DNA of 64,000 nucleotides from Phymorhynchus buccinoides (Eukaryota > Mollusca > Gastropoda > Neogastropoda > Raphitomidae): the NCBI GenBank assembly GCA_017654935.2, contig CM065710.1, positions 31,101,222 to 31,165,221 of the forward strand. Reading direction: 5' to 3'. Under the pieces are notes generated by a model. That model saw only the letters and a list, made by a program, of their open reading frames with translations, was not told the origin of the DNA and ran no database searches. Shown here piece by piece: positions 1 to 9,671 of this stretch; the stretch's first letter is position 1, and every line of letters begins with the position of its first letter. Position numbers and translations under genes: made by a program.

Positions 1-316
1 GTACTGTTTTGGAACATCATGTAAATCGATACAGGCTTCACTGTACCACAGACAAATATATTTTTGATAAGTGAGTTGAAAGGGGGCTAACTCCTTGCCA
101 ATGAATGTACTGATGAAGAAAACAGTTATTCTTCTTGGAACACATACTCATTTTTACTGTTTCCCCCTCCCCCCCCCCCCCCACCCCCCCCGAGAGGGCT
201 GGATGTAAAAAGGCATATTACTGCGTATTCCTATTACCCTCTATAAAATAAAATTAATTAATGCTCTCTGTCTCTCTCTCTCTCTCTCTCTTCTCGCGCG
301 CACGCGTGCACGCGTT
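1..316. other. Intergenic sequence with poly-C and (TC)n runs
   Basis: No gene is visible. A C-rich run lies at about 166-191 and a (TC)n run followed by CG-rich alternation at about 268-316. These runs lead directly into the 68-bp array downstream of the first GPCR gene. Confidence 0.6.
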
Positions 317-870
317 TGACAGAACATGGCCCTAAACTCCACAACAATGTTCAGAAACTCTGCTCAGAACGCACTGTCTTGGTTTTACAGAACATGGCCA
401 TAACCTCCACAACAATGTTCAGAAACTCTGCTCAGAACTCGCTCTCTTGGTTTTACAGATAACGGCCCTAAACTCCACAACAATCTTCATGAACTCTACT
501 CATAGCTCACTGTCTTGGTTTTACAGAATATGGCCCTAACCTCCACAACAATGTTCAGAAACTCTGCTCAGAACTCACTGTCTTGGTTTTACAGAAAATG
601 GCCTTAAACTCCACAACAATGTTCAGAAACTCTGCTCAGAACTCGCTCTCTTTTGTTTTACAGATAACGGCCCTAAACTCCACAACAATCTTCATGAACT
701 CTACTCATAGCTCACTGTCTTGGTTTTATAGAATATGGCCCTAAACTCCACAACAATGTTTAGAAACTGCTCAGAACTCACTGTCTTGGTTTTACAGATA
801 ACGGCCCTAAACTCCACAACAATCTTCATGAACTCTACTCATAGCTCACTGTCTTGGTTTTACAGAATAT
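317..870 (-). repeat. 68-bp minisatellite derived from the GPCR C-terminal coding sequence
   Basis: About 8.5 tandem units with spacing mostly 68 bp (66-69), anchored on CTTGGTTTTACAG at 378, 446, 514, 582, 650, 719, 785 and 853. Read on the minus strand each unit is a degenerate copy of the end of the adjacent GPCR gene: it can encode the tail segment FMKIVVEF, CKTKTV and a following stop. Two variants are seen, A (TTCAGAAACTCTGCTCAGAAC) and B (CTTCATGAACTCTACTCATAG). Reading left to right they occur in the order A-A-B-A-A-B-A-B. The stop codon of the neighbouring gene (835-837) lies inside the last B unit, so gene and array overlap. The unit is not a multiple of three, so it cannot extend one reading frame. 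Confidence 0.9.
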
Positions 871-1833
871 GGCCTTAAACTCCACAACAATCTTCATGAA
901 CTCTGCTCTGAACTTGGTGCCAGTCAAACAGTACAGGTAGAAGTTGATGGCACTGTTAGTGGACCACAGGACGTCGCTGACTGCACCGAATACTGTGTAC
1001 TGTCCATTTTCTATAGGGTCACCCCAGTTGACATTACCATCTAATACATTGTAAATGCCATCTGGTATTGTTAGAAGGAAGAAAGCAACGCTGGCAGCAA
1101 CCAAGGTGACAGTCAGTGAAGACACTTTCTGTTGTCTGGAATCCTGGCTGGCTTGTTGTACAGAAAGACGTTGGTTTGTTGTAAGAGAGCTGACCAGTGT
1201 CCTCAACAGAGCAGTGTTGCTGACCACCAGCAGTAGGAAAGGTAATACATAGGATTGAAGAAGGCGTATCCATTGAAACACACTGTCAACAAACCACCGG
1301 TACATTCCTGATTGATGTACACCACAAATTCCCCCACGAAGATCATACCCATACAGATAATGACAATTAATCATAATGAAAATGATAATCACAATTCCTG
1401 CAGTAGTTCGTGACTTTCTCTTGGTCCACACAGCACTGACACGAAGAGGCCACAGCACAGAAGCAGCTCTGAGCATGGTGAGTGACACCAGCATCCATGA
1501 TGAAACAGGGGATGCGCTGTCTAGTGATGAATTGTAAACTTTGCACTGCCAGGATCCCTGATCCTTGAAATACTTTACATTAAACATGTATGAAATGGAA
1601 GACTCCAATGGGTATATCAGAACAATCTGGTCCGACACGGCCAGAACTATGAAGAAAACACTGGACGTGGACGAAGGAAGACGAAGCATGATCAGAATTA
1701 CCATTACATTGCCGAAAACACCCAAGGCACACACCACTGCATAGCCAACATCTTCAATAAGATTTGCTGCGTCTAAATATGGTCGGTTTAGATCGTGCCA
1801 CATGTCTCTTTCCAGACGGCGCGAATTCTGCAT
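835..1833 (-). CDS. Rhodopsin-like GPCR (subfamily 1), intact, single exon
   Basis: A seven-helix G protein-coupled receptor of the plasma membrane, in the style of molluscan peptide or chemosensory receptors; the ligand is unknown. Numbering from the GTG at 1845 of the longest open frame (336 codons): TM1 about 31-55 with the GN pair (N46), TM2 with LAVSD (D72), TM3 beginning at C101, which likely bonds to C174 in loop 2. The usual DRY is LRA (R126) followed by SVLWPLR. TM5 is about 195-212, TM6 about 243-265, and TM7 ends in NFYLY (301-305) in place of NPxxY, followed by a KFR amphipathic helix. GTG is not a likely start. The ATG at 1833 (332 aa) is chosen; the ATG at 1803 aligns with the start of subfamily 2. 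The tail runs into the 68-bp array and the 5' end abuts the 80-bp repeat. The GPCR class is firm; the exact ligand group is not. Confidence 0.85.
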   Translation of the reverse strand: MQNSRRLERDMWHDLNRPYLDAANLIEDVGYAVVCALGVFGNVMVILIMLRLPSSTSSVFFIVLAVSDQIVLIYPLESSISYMFNVKYFKDQGSWQCKVYNSSLDSASPVSSWMLVSLTMLRAASVLWPLRVSAVWTKRKSRTTAGIVIIIFIMINCHYLYGYDLRGGICGVHQSGMYRWFVDSVFQWIRLLQSYVLPFLLLVVSNTALLRTLVSSLTTNQRLSVQQASQDSRQQKVSSLTVTLVAASVAFFLLTIPDGIYNVLDGNVNWGDPIENGQYTVFGAVSDVLWSTNSAINFYLYCLTGTKFRAEFMKIVVEFKAIFCKTKTVSYE

Positions 1834-1841
1834 TCTAGCGG

Positions 1842-1990
1842 TCACATGAAACTATGTAGCATGATGGTGGATAGACTGCTATCATCTACCAGTTTGTGTG
1901 GAATTTCATTGAAACAAAAGGTCACATGAAACCATGTAGCATGATGGTGGATAGACTGCTATCATCTACCAGTTTGTGTGAACTTTGAAT
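1842..1990. repeat. 80-bp minisatellite, about 1.8 units, upstream of GPCR 1
   Basis: The unit includes GGTCACATGAAACCATGTAG, a GATGGTGGATAGACTGCTAT core, CATCTACCAGTTTGTGTGGA and an A-rich end. It begins about 9 bp upstream of the ATG at 1833 (gene orientation). On the gene strand each unit contains the short ORF ATG-CTA-CAT-(A/G)GT-TTC-ATG-TGA. Beyond the array comes GTGTGAACTTTGAATGAAAA, which is also found beyond the repeat of the 25.8-26.8 kb gene. Confidence 0.9.
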
Positions 1991-2299
1991 GAAAAAGAAA
2001 AGACTATAGCACATCATTAGCCATACAAAGCACTGTCAGTTTTTGATTACCAAATATCAAAAACACTGGTCAGCAGAGTAAGACTTGCACTCATTATAAC
2101 CTATATGTCTCATATGAGGATATTATATCTTCCAAACTAAAATGAAAGGGTTATATTAAATTATGTTATCCATATGTATGAAAAGGAATAAAAGTGGGAG
2201 AATGGAGAGAGAGAGAGACAGAGAGACAGAGAGACAGAGAGAGAGAGAGAGAGAGAGTATTTTAATTAAAAGGCCAAGCCACATGATGGGTTTGCAGTT
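1991..2299. other. Duplicated upstream flank with (AG)n run
   Basis: No gene is seen. 2,030-2,190 is similar to 32,430-32,600 (shared landmarks: CAAAAACACT, TATGTCTCATATG, and AAAATGAAAGGGTTATATTA before an AG run), marking a segmental duplication. The (AG)n run spans about 2,204-2,257. Confidence 0.75.
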
Positions 2300-2444
2300 A
2301 AGGTCTCTGTACACTTTAACAATATTCACAAAATATCACTATTTCCCCGTGACAACACAGTGAGTTGTAAGTCATATCATGAGTGGCCTATCACTGTGTT
2401 GCCATGGGAAAATAGAGATATTTTGTGAATTATATTTGTTTAAC
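2300..2444. mobile_element. Foldback MITE, copy 1
   Basis: The left arm reads AGGTCTCTGTACACTTTAAC, then ATTCAC and TATTTCCCCGTGACAACACA. The right arm is the approximate inverse (TGTGTTGCCATGGGAAAATA, then TTTTGTGAAT and GTTTAAC). The centre is about 40 bases. The same inverted-repeat structure occurs at 5,301-5,462 and about 58,805-58,937, and its left arm alone at about 35,121-35,155. No ORF is present. A nonautonomous DNA transposon is the simplest reading. Confidence 0.75.
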
Positions 2445-3060
2445 AAACACATTGCAGGAAATAACAAATATAAACATTCCGAGAATCGCATATCAAACAA
2501 GTAAGCAATCTATCAATTAGAGAGAGAGGCTCAATGGCTCAATGACTCAATGAGGTTTTATTGCTATAAAGCGTGAGCTCCATTAGCAAATCGGCATGAT
2601 AAATGATAAATAGATAAACAATGAAAACAATATCGACAGCGCGTAAGAGTCCGAAATGGAAAACCATGGCAAACAGTTCTCTCTTTCTTTTTTCTTTTCT
2701 TTTCACGACAGTCATTTCCACAAGACAGCTACACGAATGTCAACAGGAGTAGCGGTGGAGCAGCACCCGTCAACCCAGTGAGTGTTGCACACAGCAGCCG
2801 TCATCCCAAGTAGAAAACGATGAGCCCTCGAAGAGTCTCCAACTTCTCCTTCGCACGTGCTGATTTGCGGTTACTCTTTCCCCCCTGTGGAGTGTGTCAA
2901 GTTTCTCTCACTCTTCTGTCAGCATTTTTCGTTCGTTCTGTTTGACGTACCAGTAACAGCCTGAATCAGCTGAGGGGGTGCATGGGAACTCCATCACGAT
3001 GTCGTCCGACTCGAGTATGATCACTCCAGACGTATCAGACGAACGATGCACTACCACCTT
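2445..3060. other. Unassigned intergenic sequence
   Basis: No recognisable gene. A short AG run lies near 2,520 and a pyrimidine-rich stretch near 2,680-2,705. Nothing else can be supported. Confidence 0.5.
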
Positions 3061-3660
3061 TCTGAAATGTTTGTTTCTGTCCTTGTCCCTAAGGCTCTTC
3101 TGCACAGCCCTGTCAGTGTAAGTAGAGACATAGTGTGTTTCTGTCCTTGTCTCTAAGTCTCTTCTGCACAGCCCTGTCAGTGTGAGTAGAGACATAGTTT
3201 GTTTCTATCCTTGTCTCTAAGGCTCTTCTGCACAGCCCTGTCAGTGTGAGTAGAGACATAGTTTGTTTCTGTCCTTGTCTCTAAGGCTCTTCTGCACAGC
3301 CCTGTCAGTGTGAGTAGAGACATAGTTTGTTTCTGTCCTTGTCCCTAAGGCTCTTCTGCACAGCCCTGTCAGTGAGAGTAGAGACATAGTTTGTTTCTGT
3401 CCTTGTCAAGGCTCTTCTGCACAGCCCTGTCAGTGTGAGTAGAGACATAGTTTGTTTCTGTCCTTGTCCCTAAGGCTCTTCTGCACAGCCCTGTCAGTGA
3501 GAGTAGAGACATAGTTTTTTCTGTCCTTGTCCCTAAGGCTGTTCTGCACAGCCCTGTTGTGAGTAGAGACATTCTTTGCTGTCCTTGTCCTGAAGGCTCA
3601 CTGACAGAATCAGTGAGAGTAGAGACATAGGTGTTTTGCCTTGTCTCTAGGCTCTTTGAA
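3061..3660. repeat. 64-bp minisatellite, about 9 units
   Basis: Tandem units of about 64 bp built from GTTTGTTTCTGTCCTTGTC, TAAGGCTCTTCTGCACAGCC and CTGTCAGTGTGAGTAGAGAC. They degrade towards 3,600-3,660, and isolated pieces recur at about 3,925-4,000. Open frames across the array on the minus strand are by-products of the repeat. Confidence 0.9.
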
Positions 3661-4223
3661 GCCGGTCGCGTGTTGTTTCGAGTGATCAGACGAGAGTAGA
3701 AGAGAAAAGTTTGGGGCACGCCATACTTGAGTAGAGACTGATTTGTCTCAGAGAGATTCACTTTCAGTGATGGCTTGAGGCGCAGAACAACAACTGTGTT
3801 GAGGCTGCTTTCACCAACCACCTTCCAGCTCGTCACGGTGCTGTCGGATAACAGAGCGTTGAGAGTTATACCGATACTTTCTGGGAAGCCAGAAACAGTC
3901 AAAATCCGTAAATTTGTCACAGGCACAGCCCTGTCTTGAGAAGGTGTTTCTTGTCCTTGTCCCTAAGGCGCACAAGCCCTGTCAGTGTCGAGAGAGAGTC
4001 TTTGTCGAGACCTGTTTGCTTTGATGAGAGAGAGAGTTTTGAGTGGGGGGTTGTTTCGAGGGCAGGATACTTGAGGGAGGGAGCAGAGAGAGAGGAGAGA
4101 GAATGCTGTCGGAAACAGAGCGACGAGACCGAAGAGAAACAGACAGTGACACAGATATACAGAAATAGACAGAGTGAAAAATACAGAGATATGGGCTGAA
4201 TGAAACTACCTGATATTATGTAT
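3661..4223. other. Intergenic sequence, AG-rich, start of a segmental duplication
   Basis: No gene is recognised. From about 4,138 the sequence is nearly the same as that from about 33,325 (ACAGACAGTGACACAGATAT, then GGGCTGAATGAAACTAC). This begins the block duplicated between 4.1-5.3 kb and 33.3-35.15 kb. Confidence 0.65.
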
Positions 4224-4437
4224 TGGGAAGACGGGGTAAAAAGCGCATGGGCGGGTAAGAAGCCCACCCCAATTATCTCATGAAATAAAGAAAATTTCAG
4301 TCAAATTTGCCCATGAGACGAATGCTAGACATTAACGCTCGTCTCATGGGCAAAATGAGACTGAAATTTGCTTAATTTCATGAGATAATTGGGGTGGGCT
4401 TCTTACCCGCCCATGCGCTTTTTACCCCGTCTTCCCC
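4224..4437. mobile_element. 214-bp near-perfect palindromic MITE
   Basis: Two arms of about 100 bp (4,224-4,322 and 4,338-4,437) are inverse complements with only a few differences, around a loop of about 15 bases. The ends read GGGAAGACGGGG and CCCCGTCTTCCCC. The duplicated region at 33,395-33,425 lacks the insert and reads straight through (GGTATTAGGTACTTTATAG), so this is an insertion with a known empty site. No coding capacity; the transposase source is unknown. Confidence 0.9.
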
Positions 4438-4599
4438 TAAGTACTTTATAATCGCAGGGGCGTCTCTGTGAAATAGGGGTTGCTCCCACCTCGAGAACGC
4501 GTCGCAGGCAGGGGCGCGCCACCCAATTATTTATTTTTTTTGCATGCAATATTTAAGTGATTGATGAGGAAGGAAATACGGGGGGTGGGGTGGGGGGGG

Positions 4600-4850
4600 T
4601 GGGGGTGTTACATTTTGTCGAAATGACAACTTTTTCGTTTGCCACTGGGTTTAACGTGTGCTAAGTGCATGGGCACACAGGACTCGATTTATCGTCTCAT
4701 CCGAAAGACTCCACGTTCAGACCGTAAGGCCTAAGTGCAAACTGAGAAAAAAAAATCCCCTGTAGGCCTACACAGGTTCAAACTCGGGCTTTACTTGACA
4801 CAAGGCGAACACATTACATCTGTGCCACTCTACACCACTATCGCTTTTCC
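4600..4850 (-). mobile_element. tRNA-derived SINE, copy 1
   Basis: On the minus strand a tRNA-like head (about 4,850 down to 4,770) has an A-box-like TGGCACAGATGTAA and a B-box-like GAGTTTGAACCTG. It is followed by a body containing CTTTCGGATGAGACGATAAA and GTGTGCCCATGCACTTAGC, a type of conserved core found in invertebrate SINEs. The better preserved duplicate at 33,570-33,785 has B-box AGAGTTCGAACCTGG. The poly-A tract at 4,746-4,755 lies between head and body. Confidence 0.65.
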
Positions 4851-5300
4851 TTACAAAGAAATCTCTATAAAAAATATACAGAGGTCCTCGCCCCTTCTCT
4901 ATCCTTTTCCCTGCCATTGGCCATGCTCCTTTAGGGTTGTTGCCTTATTTATATTTACAGATTTACATTTTTAAATGCATCACCTATGTGGCACGAATTA
5001 CTAAAAATTATAAAATATAAGAAATGGCTAGCAATACAATCGGGAAATGTTCTATTATTAAGCTCACGTGTAGCCATCACAAACAACCAGAATGAGCACG
5101 CACACGCACGCACGCACACACACACACACACACAACAGTCAACGATTCAAAGATTCAAAGATTGTTTAACCTTTGACCCCTTTTGGGTCATGGATGACTT
5201 GAAACAAATCAAGCAAATACAAATGTAACAATTGAAAACGGTTATAAAAGACAACTCTGATATAAATATCACACTGAAGACAATGTTACACAACTTTACT
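4851..5300. other. Duplicated intergenic block with (CA)n
   Basis: No gene is seen. This matches 33,785-33,930 and 34,375-35,120, where two further insertions interrupt it. A short CA run lies at 5,099-5,135. Confidence 0.7.
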
Positions 5301-5462
5301 AAAGGTCTGGTACATGTTAACATTATTCACGGGATATCTCTATTTCCCCATGGCAACACAGTGTTAAGACACTCATGACATAGACTTACACTCACTGTGT
5401 TTGCCATGGTGGAAACATATAAAATCAGTTTTGTGACTTTGCTAACGTGTTACACAGACCTT
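5301..5462. mobile_element. Foldback MITE, copy 2
   Basis: Starts AAAGGTCTGGTACATGTTAA and ends GCTAACGTGTTACACAGACC. Inside are CTATTTCCCCATGGCAACAC on the left and its approximate inverse on the right. Same family as 2,300-2,444 and about 58,805-58,937. Confidence 0.8.
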
Positions 5463-6389
5463 GCGAATGTCGCTAAATGTATGACACTGTTGAATTCCGC
5501 CACTAGAGCAAACGACACTAGTTAAATACGGACTTTACCACATGTAAATATTCTGGAAATAAACTGACATCTGATAAATATTGTAATAGTGGACATTTCC
5601 CCTTATAAAATAAAACTCGTCACCATGGTCCGTTCTGATCGCAGTCGGTCTACACTCATCGTTCTCCACGGGGTATTCCCAATCTTACTGCTCGGTTTCT
5701 ATGTATGAGTTTTATGATAGCCCGTCCCGGGCCGAAACGCGTATAAGAGAGATTATATATCCACATCATGCAACATTTCAATATATCTCCACACTGACAG
5801 AAATACGGTTTTATAATTTCTATGACATAACACTTTTATTACTTAGACTCTAAGGCGTCAGTTCAAGTAAGCTTGTAATTATCCTCTAAAATGAAATACG
5901 AACATTTCTACAAAGACTGTTAATTCTACGAAAACGTTTTGGCGTATCCAAAACGGTACAAATCCAGTTTCTATTAGATTGTGCTCGTATACCGGTACAT
6001 ATCGACCACACAGATGTAAAAAACCTTATTTGTATATAAACCTAATAACACTTCTTTTACACCACACACACCCACACCCAGCACACATCACACACAAATC
6101 CACACTCAAATCGCACCACACACAGCGTTTCTACCTTGGACTTTGGAACGACGATAAGGCGAAATCCACTTGGTAACAAGTGTAAACAAAATCAGGTGGA
6201 CAAATCGCCGCAAGGTGTCCGTCTCAGGTGAGGAACAGAAATGATGAAGATTGTAAGTCGGACTGGCAGAGATGGCCATGTGGACGGGTCTTGTGAACAT
6301 TCAGCGGCGTTCTTCTCCAGTACACACCAGCTTTAACGTAGGCGTTGTTCTAACATTTGTCCACTGGACTATTTGCCCGGATCCTGGCT
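5463..6389. other. 3' flank of GPCR subfamily 2, duplicated block
   Basis: No independent gene. This region is similar to about 58,938-59,720 and, from about 5,985, to 26,890-27,350 (shared ACATATCGACCAC, CGTTTCT.CCTTGGACTTT and GATGAGGAACAGAAATGATG). A CA-rich tract at 6,060-6,125 corresponds to the (CA)n at 26,962-27,086. It probably includes the 3' UTR of the adjacent receptor gene. Confidence 0.7.
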
Positions 6390-7433
6390 ATGACGTTCTA
6401 ATTCCTACAAAATATTTTTTCAATGAATTCCAGACGCTTCTGTTTTCACGAACATAAGCCAGTAAACTCCCAAAACTATCTTTCTGAACTCTGCGCTGAA
6501 CTGTACTGTCAGTTACACATAACAGGTAGCAATTGACAGCACAGTTAGAGTACGCAACAAGATGAGAGGCTGGATTCACGAAACACCCCGGTACTGTCCG
6601 TTCTGTATTGGATCGTTCAAATCAGCATACACTCTCATTATTAAATATATCGCCCAGGGTGGAGCAAGGAGGAAAAACCGAGCACTTGCAGTCATCAAGG
6701 TGATGGTCATTGACGACACTCTCTGTTGTCTGGAATCATGGGTGGAGTGTTTTACAGAAACACCTTGGTTTGTTCTCACAACAGATCTGACCAGCGTCCA
6801 TAACAGAGCATTGTTGAAAAGCAGCAGTAACACAAACGGTATGAACCGTGTGATAAATTGGCGTATCCAGTCCAAGTACCGCGCTGGTCCAAAGTTATGA
6901 CACCATTCTTCCCAGACATAATAGTATCGAGACAGGTTACTATTAACTGCAATGATAGTAACGATTACTATACTAGCCGTAACTCGTGACTTTCCCTTCG
7001 TCCACACAGCACTGACACGAAGTGGCCACAGCACAGAAGCAGCTCTGAGCATACGTAAGGGCCACAAGCGTCCATGATGAAAGAGGTTCTGCTGTGTGAA
7101 GTATGATTCTATTCAGCTTACACTGCAAATCGCTACGAGAACTGAAATATATTACTTTAAATGTCCTGTTCAGCCAGCGCTCTATGGGACTTATTATCAG
7201 CACCAACTGGTCAAACACAGCCAGAACTTTGAAGGAGGGGTGGGGGTGTTTTTTTTTTTTTTTTTTTGAAAACGCTGTATTGTTCTTGTAGGTGGTTTAG
7301 GAAGACGATGCACGATCAGAATCATCAGACAATTTCCGAACAATCCGAAAACAGCCACAACAGGATCCCCAATGTCCCTGATGAGATTGCGAGCCGTTAT
7401 GTAAGGTCGGTTCAGATCATTCCAGATTGGCAT
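6390..7433 (-). pseudogene. Rhodopsin-like GPCR (subfamily 2), broken
   Basis: Homologous over its whole length to the intact receptor at 59,727-60,692. The ATG at 7,433 starts WNDLNRPY and TM1 with GNC. A run of about 18 T on the plus strand (about 7,250-7,267) interrupts the gene after the first loop. Further frame breaks lie near 7,050 and 6,580 and in the tail. The TM3 motif LRAASVLWPLR, TM5, the HDSRQQRVSS loop, TM6 and a decayed TM7 (CAVNCYLLC) are all readable in pieces. At least four lesions make expression of a receptor unlikely. No 80-bp repeat lies upstream; instead a LINE tail begins at the start codon. Confidence 0.85.
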
Positions 7434-7436
7434 TGT

Positions 7437-7880
7437 TCTGTGTGGAACGATGTGAGATATCCCCTGTACTGGTCAGCTCATAGAGTGGGCAAGTTGAAGA
7501 TGGTGGGGTCAGTTTTGACGGGTTTGAATCAGCTGTACGAAAGACGAACGAAGCAACATGCCAGGAAGATTGTGAATGACACGTCCCGTTTTATGAACAA
7601 ACATTATGAACTGTTACCTTCTGGACGATGCTACAAGACTTTTAAAGTTAACTGCAGGGCATAGAGATCTTTCATCCCCAGATCCATCCACCTCCTAAAC
7701 TCATGATCCTTTTAACTGTGTGTTCATCGTGTTGAAAGTAACTACCTCATGCACGTGCTTTTCCTCAGACGTGTATGTACCCACATGTAATGTGTATGAT
7801 GTATTACGTGTAATCTTAAAATGTGTACTTTATACTCATGCATGCTAAATGCGTATGTCCGTATGTTTTTTTTTGTCCCT
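7437..7880 (+). mobile_element. LINE 3' end: ORF2 C-terminus and 3' UTR, copy 1
   Basis: The frame ending at 7,664 carries the tail LYERRTKQHARKIVND and LLPSGR.YKTFKVN, a signature of the extreme C-terminus of several animal LINE ORF2 proteins. It is followed by SFIPRSIHLL-like coding in another frame and a 3' UTR with CTCATGATCC and ACGTGTATGTACCCACATG. A near copy lies at 60,699-61,270 and an inverted 3' UTR copy at 62,430-62,660. The element begins within a few bases of the receptor start codon. Clade not assigned. Confidence 0.7.
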
Positions 7881-8929
7881 ATGTCTTCGATGTGAACATT
7901 TAAAATCAAAACCAATTAAAATAACTTGGTGTTTGATTGTGTTCTTCAAAAATATGGGAAAAACAAGAAGGATGAAATATATAGCAGTGTCTAGCCTTAG
8001 TTTTTCTCCTTTATTATGGAGGGGCATGCAGAACGTCCGTAAGCCGAGGACAGGCTGTTTCATTCGACTCTAAGGGATCTCTGCATCAGCTTCGGCAGCT
8101 GCGATGGGGTCTTTTAACTACAGGTGGTATAGCTAACTGCTCCACCCCTTCAACTAAGAAGATTGTTGCATCTAATGGTATTTTCATCCATCTTTTTTTC
8201 TAAATGTTCTACTATTAAAGACATAGGGACACAATAATAAAAGAAAAGATTTATGAATTTGCTAGTTATCGCATTTTAGGCTTTCAAAATGCTTCTAATC
8301 TTCTGAGTCCCGTGTTAGGCTGGGGGTAACAGTGCGCATAGGGCAGTATTACTGAATTTTCTCAAATATACCTATATTATTTCCTTATGATACTTATGTG
8401 TTCTATCAATTGGTATACCATTTGAGTTGCCGGTCCTCTCTTGTCGTGTCGCTTATTTTATCATATTTAAAAAAATTGAACTTTCATATGTTCACACTTT
8501 TACTTAAGAATGTTATCATTTCTAATTTACTTGAGTGCTGGTTTGGTTTTTTGGAGCCTTTTACCAATATACAGGAAGAGACATTCCATTTGTGGAACAA
8601 TCTTACCTTTCTTTTTTCTTTTCAACAGAAAAAATACTCTCACACACGAACTCACACTTTCATACACATTACATGGAGAATGATCATAGCAAACTAATCA
8701 CACCAAAAATACCCAATATTTCAGTGTCGGATAAGCATTTGTCATCTAAACAAAATCTAACAATCAAAAATACCTTATGACTTGAGTTATATATTGCTTA
8801 CATCCAATATTATTTTATGTCAATAGTTCACAAAACCATACCATTCAATAACTCACCAATACCAATGGCTCTTTAATGTGTCCATAGCCACTATCCAACA
8901 AAAATAACAGATGGCTCACAAATTACAAC
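7881..8929. other. Unassigned AT-rich intergenic sequence
   Basis: No supported gene. Short open frames here have no recognisable features. This stretch is absent from the paralogous block at 61.27-61.36 kb. Confidence 0.5.
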
Positions 8930-9240
8930 TTTTGACCTTGACCTTGAGAACCGAATGTTCTTCTTATGACCATCTTTTTTTTTTTACATAATTGAACTTA
9001 CAAAGTTCAAACTTCATTTGCAGGTGCGTTAGTTTATGGTAAGTCTCATTTTTGAGTACTGATCAAAGTCAAGGTCAATGTCAAGGCCATAGGCTTGGAT
9101 GTGTGAAATCGGTGTTTTAGCTATATCTTTCGCATTTATGCAATTACAGACTTCAAATTTAGCAGCCTGGTCGACAGGGTCCATGTCATGTGTGGTACGG
9201 AGTATTGTTCAGATTCATGACCTTGACCTTGACTTTTGAA
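8930..9240. repeat. Dispersed repeat rich in TCAAGGTCA motifs
   Basis: Contains TTTGACCTTGACCTTGAG at about 8,931, GTCAAGGTCAATGTCAAGGC at about 9,067 and ATGACCTTGACCTTGACTTT at about 9,218. These are repeated extended nuclear-receptor half-sites (TCAAGGTCA and inverse). Similar motifs occur at 30,775-30,870. Such motif-rich sequences are probably remnants of a transposable element. Confidence 0.6.
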
Positions 9241-9398
9241 CTAATCTCTTATACTTGCAGCAGTGGTTATAGTTCAAACACCATGCACCCACATAACCCG
9301 CTTCAAAGTGTGTGTGAAAGTGTATCACCTAAATAACGCAAACAGGATGGGGGACAAGATGTGATGGGGAAGGGAGGGGGCGTAAAGAGCTCTGGAAC

Positions 9399-9599
9399 TT
9401 GTCCCCGCTCAGCTACTCACTTGTTTTGTCTGCTTTTCTTCTGCTGATGACGTTCGCTGCTGCCAAGGACGTTTTGTGCACAGACAGGGGCGACATTTCA
9501 TGCTGTTTGTCTGGTAGTCTGAAGGGTGTGCACGCCTCCCCTCCCCTGGCACACACCCAGCGGTACCCAGCGGTTCACGTCTTCTGGCTGGTGGTCTAG
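9399..9599 (+). other. Signal-peptide-like ORF fragment before the 57-bp array
   Basis: A hydrophobic stretch LSAFLLLMTFAAAKDVLC is followed by TDRGDIS, resembling a secretion signal with a cleavage site after AAA. The first codon of this open frame is TTG, so there is no proper start here. The paralogous sequence at 61,290-61,685 has an ATG. Because TTGTTTTGTCTGCTTTTCTT is also a good polypyrimidine tract, the region could instead be an intron-exon border. The frame is not continuous with the repeat frames that follow. Confidence 0.3.
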
Positions 9600-9671
9600 T
9601 TTCCATGCTTTCTGATGCTGGCAAGGGCGTCTGCTACCAATGTAGACAAAAGTTGACGCTGTTTTAGCCCC

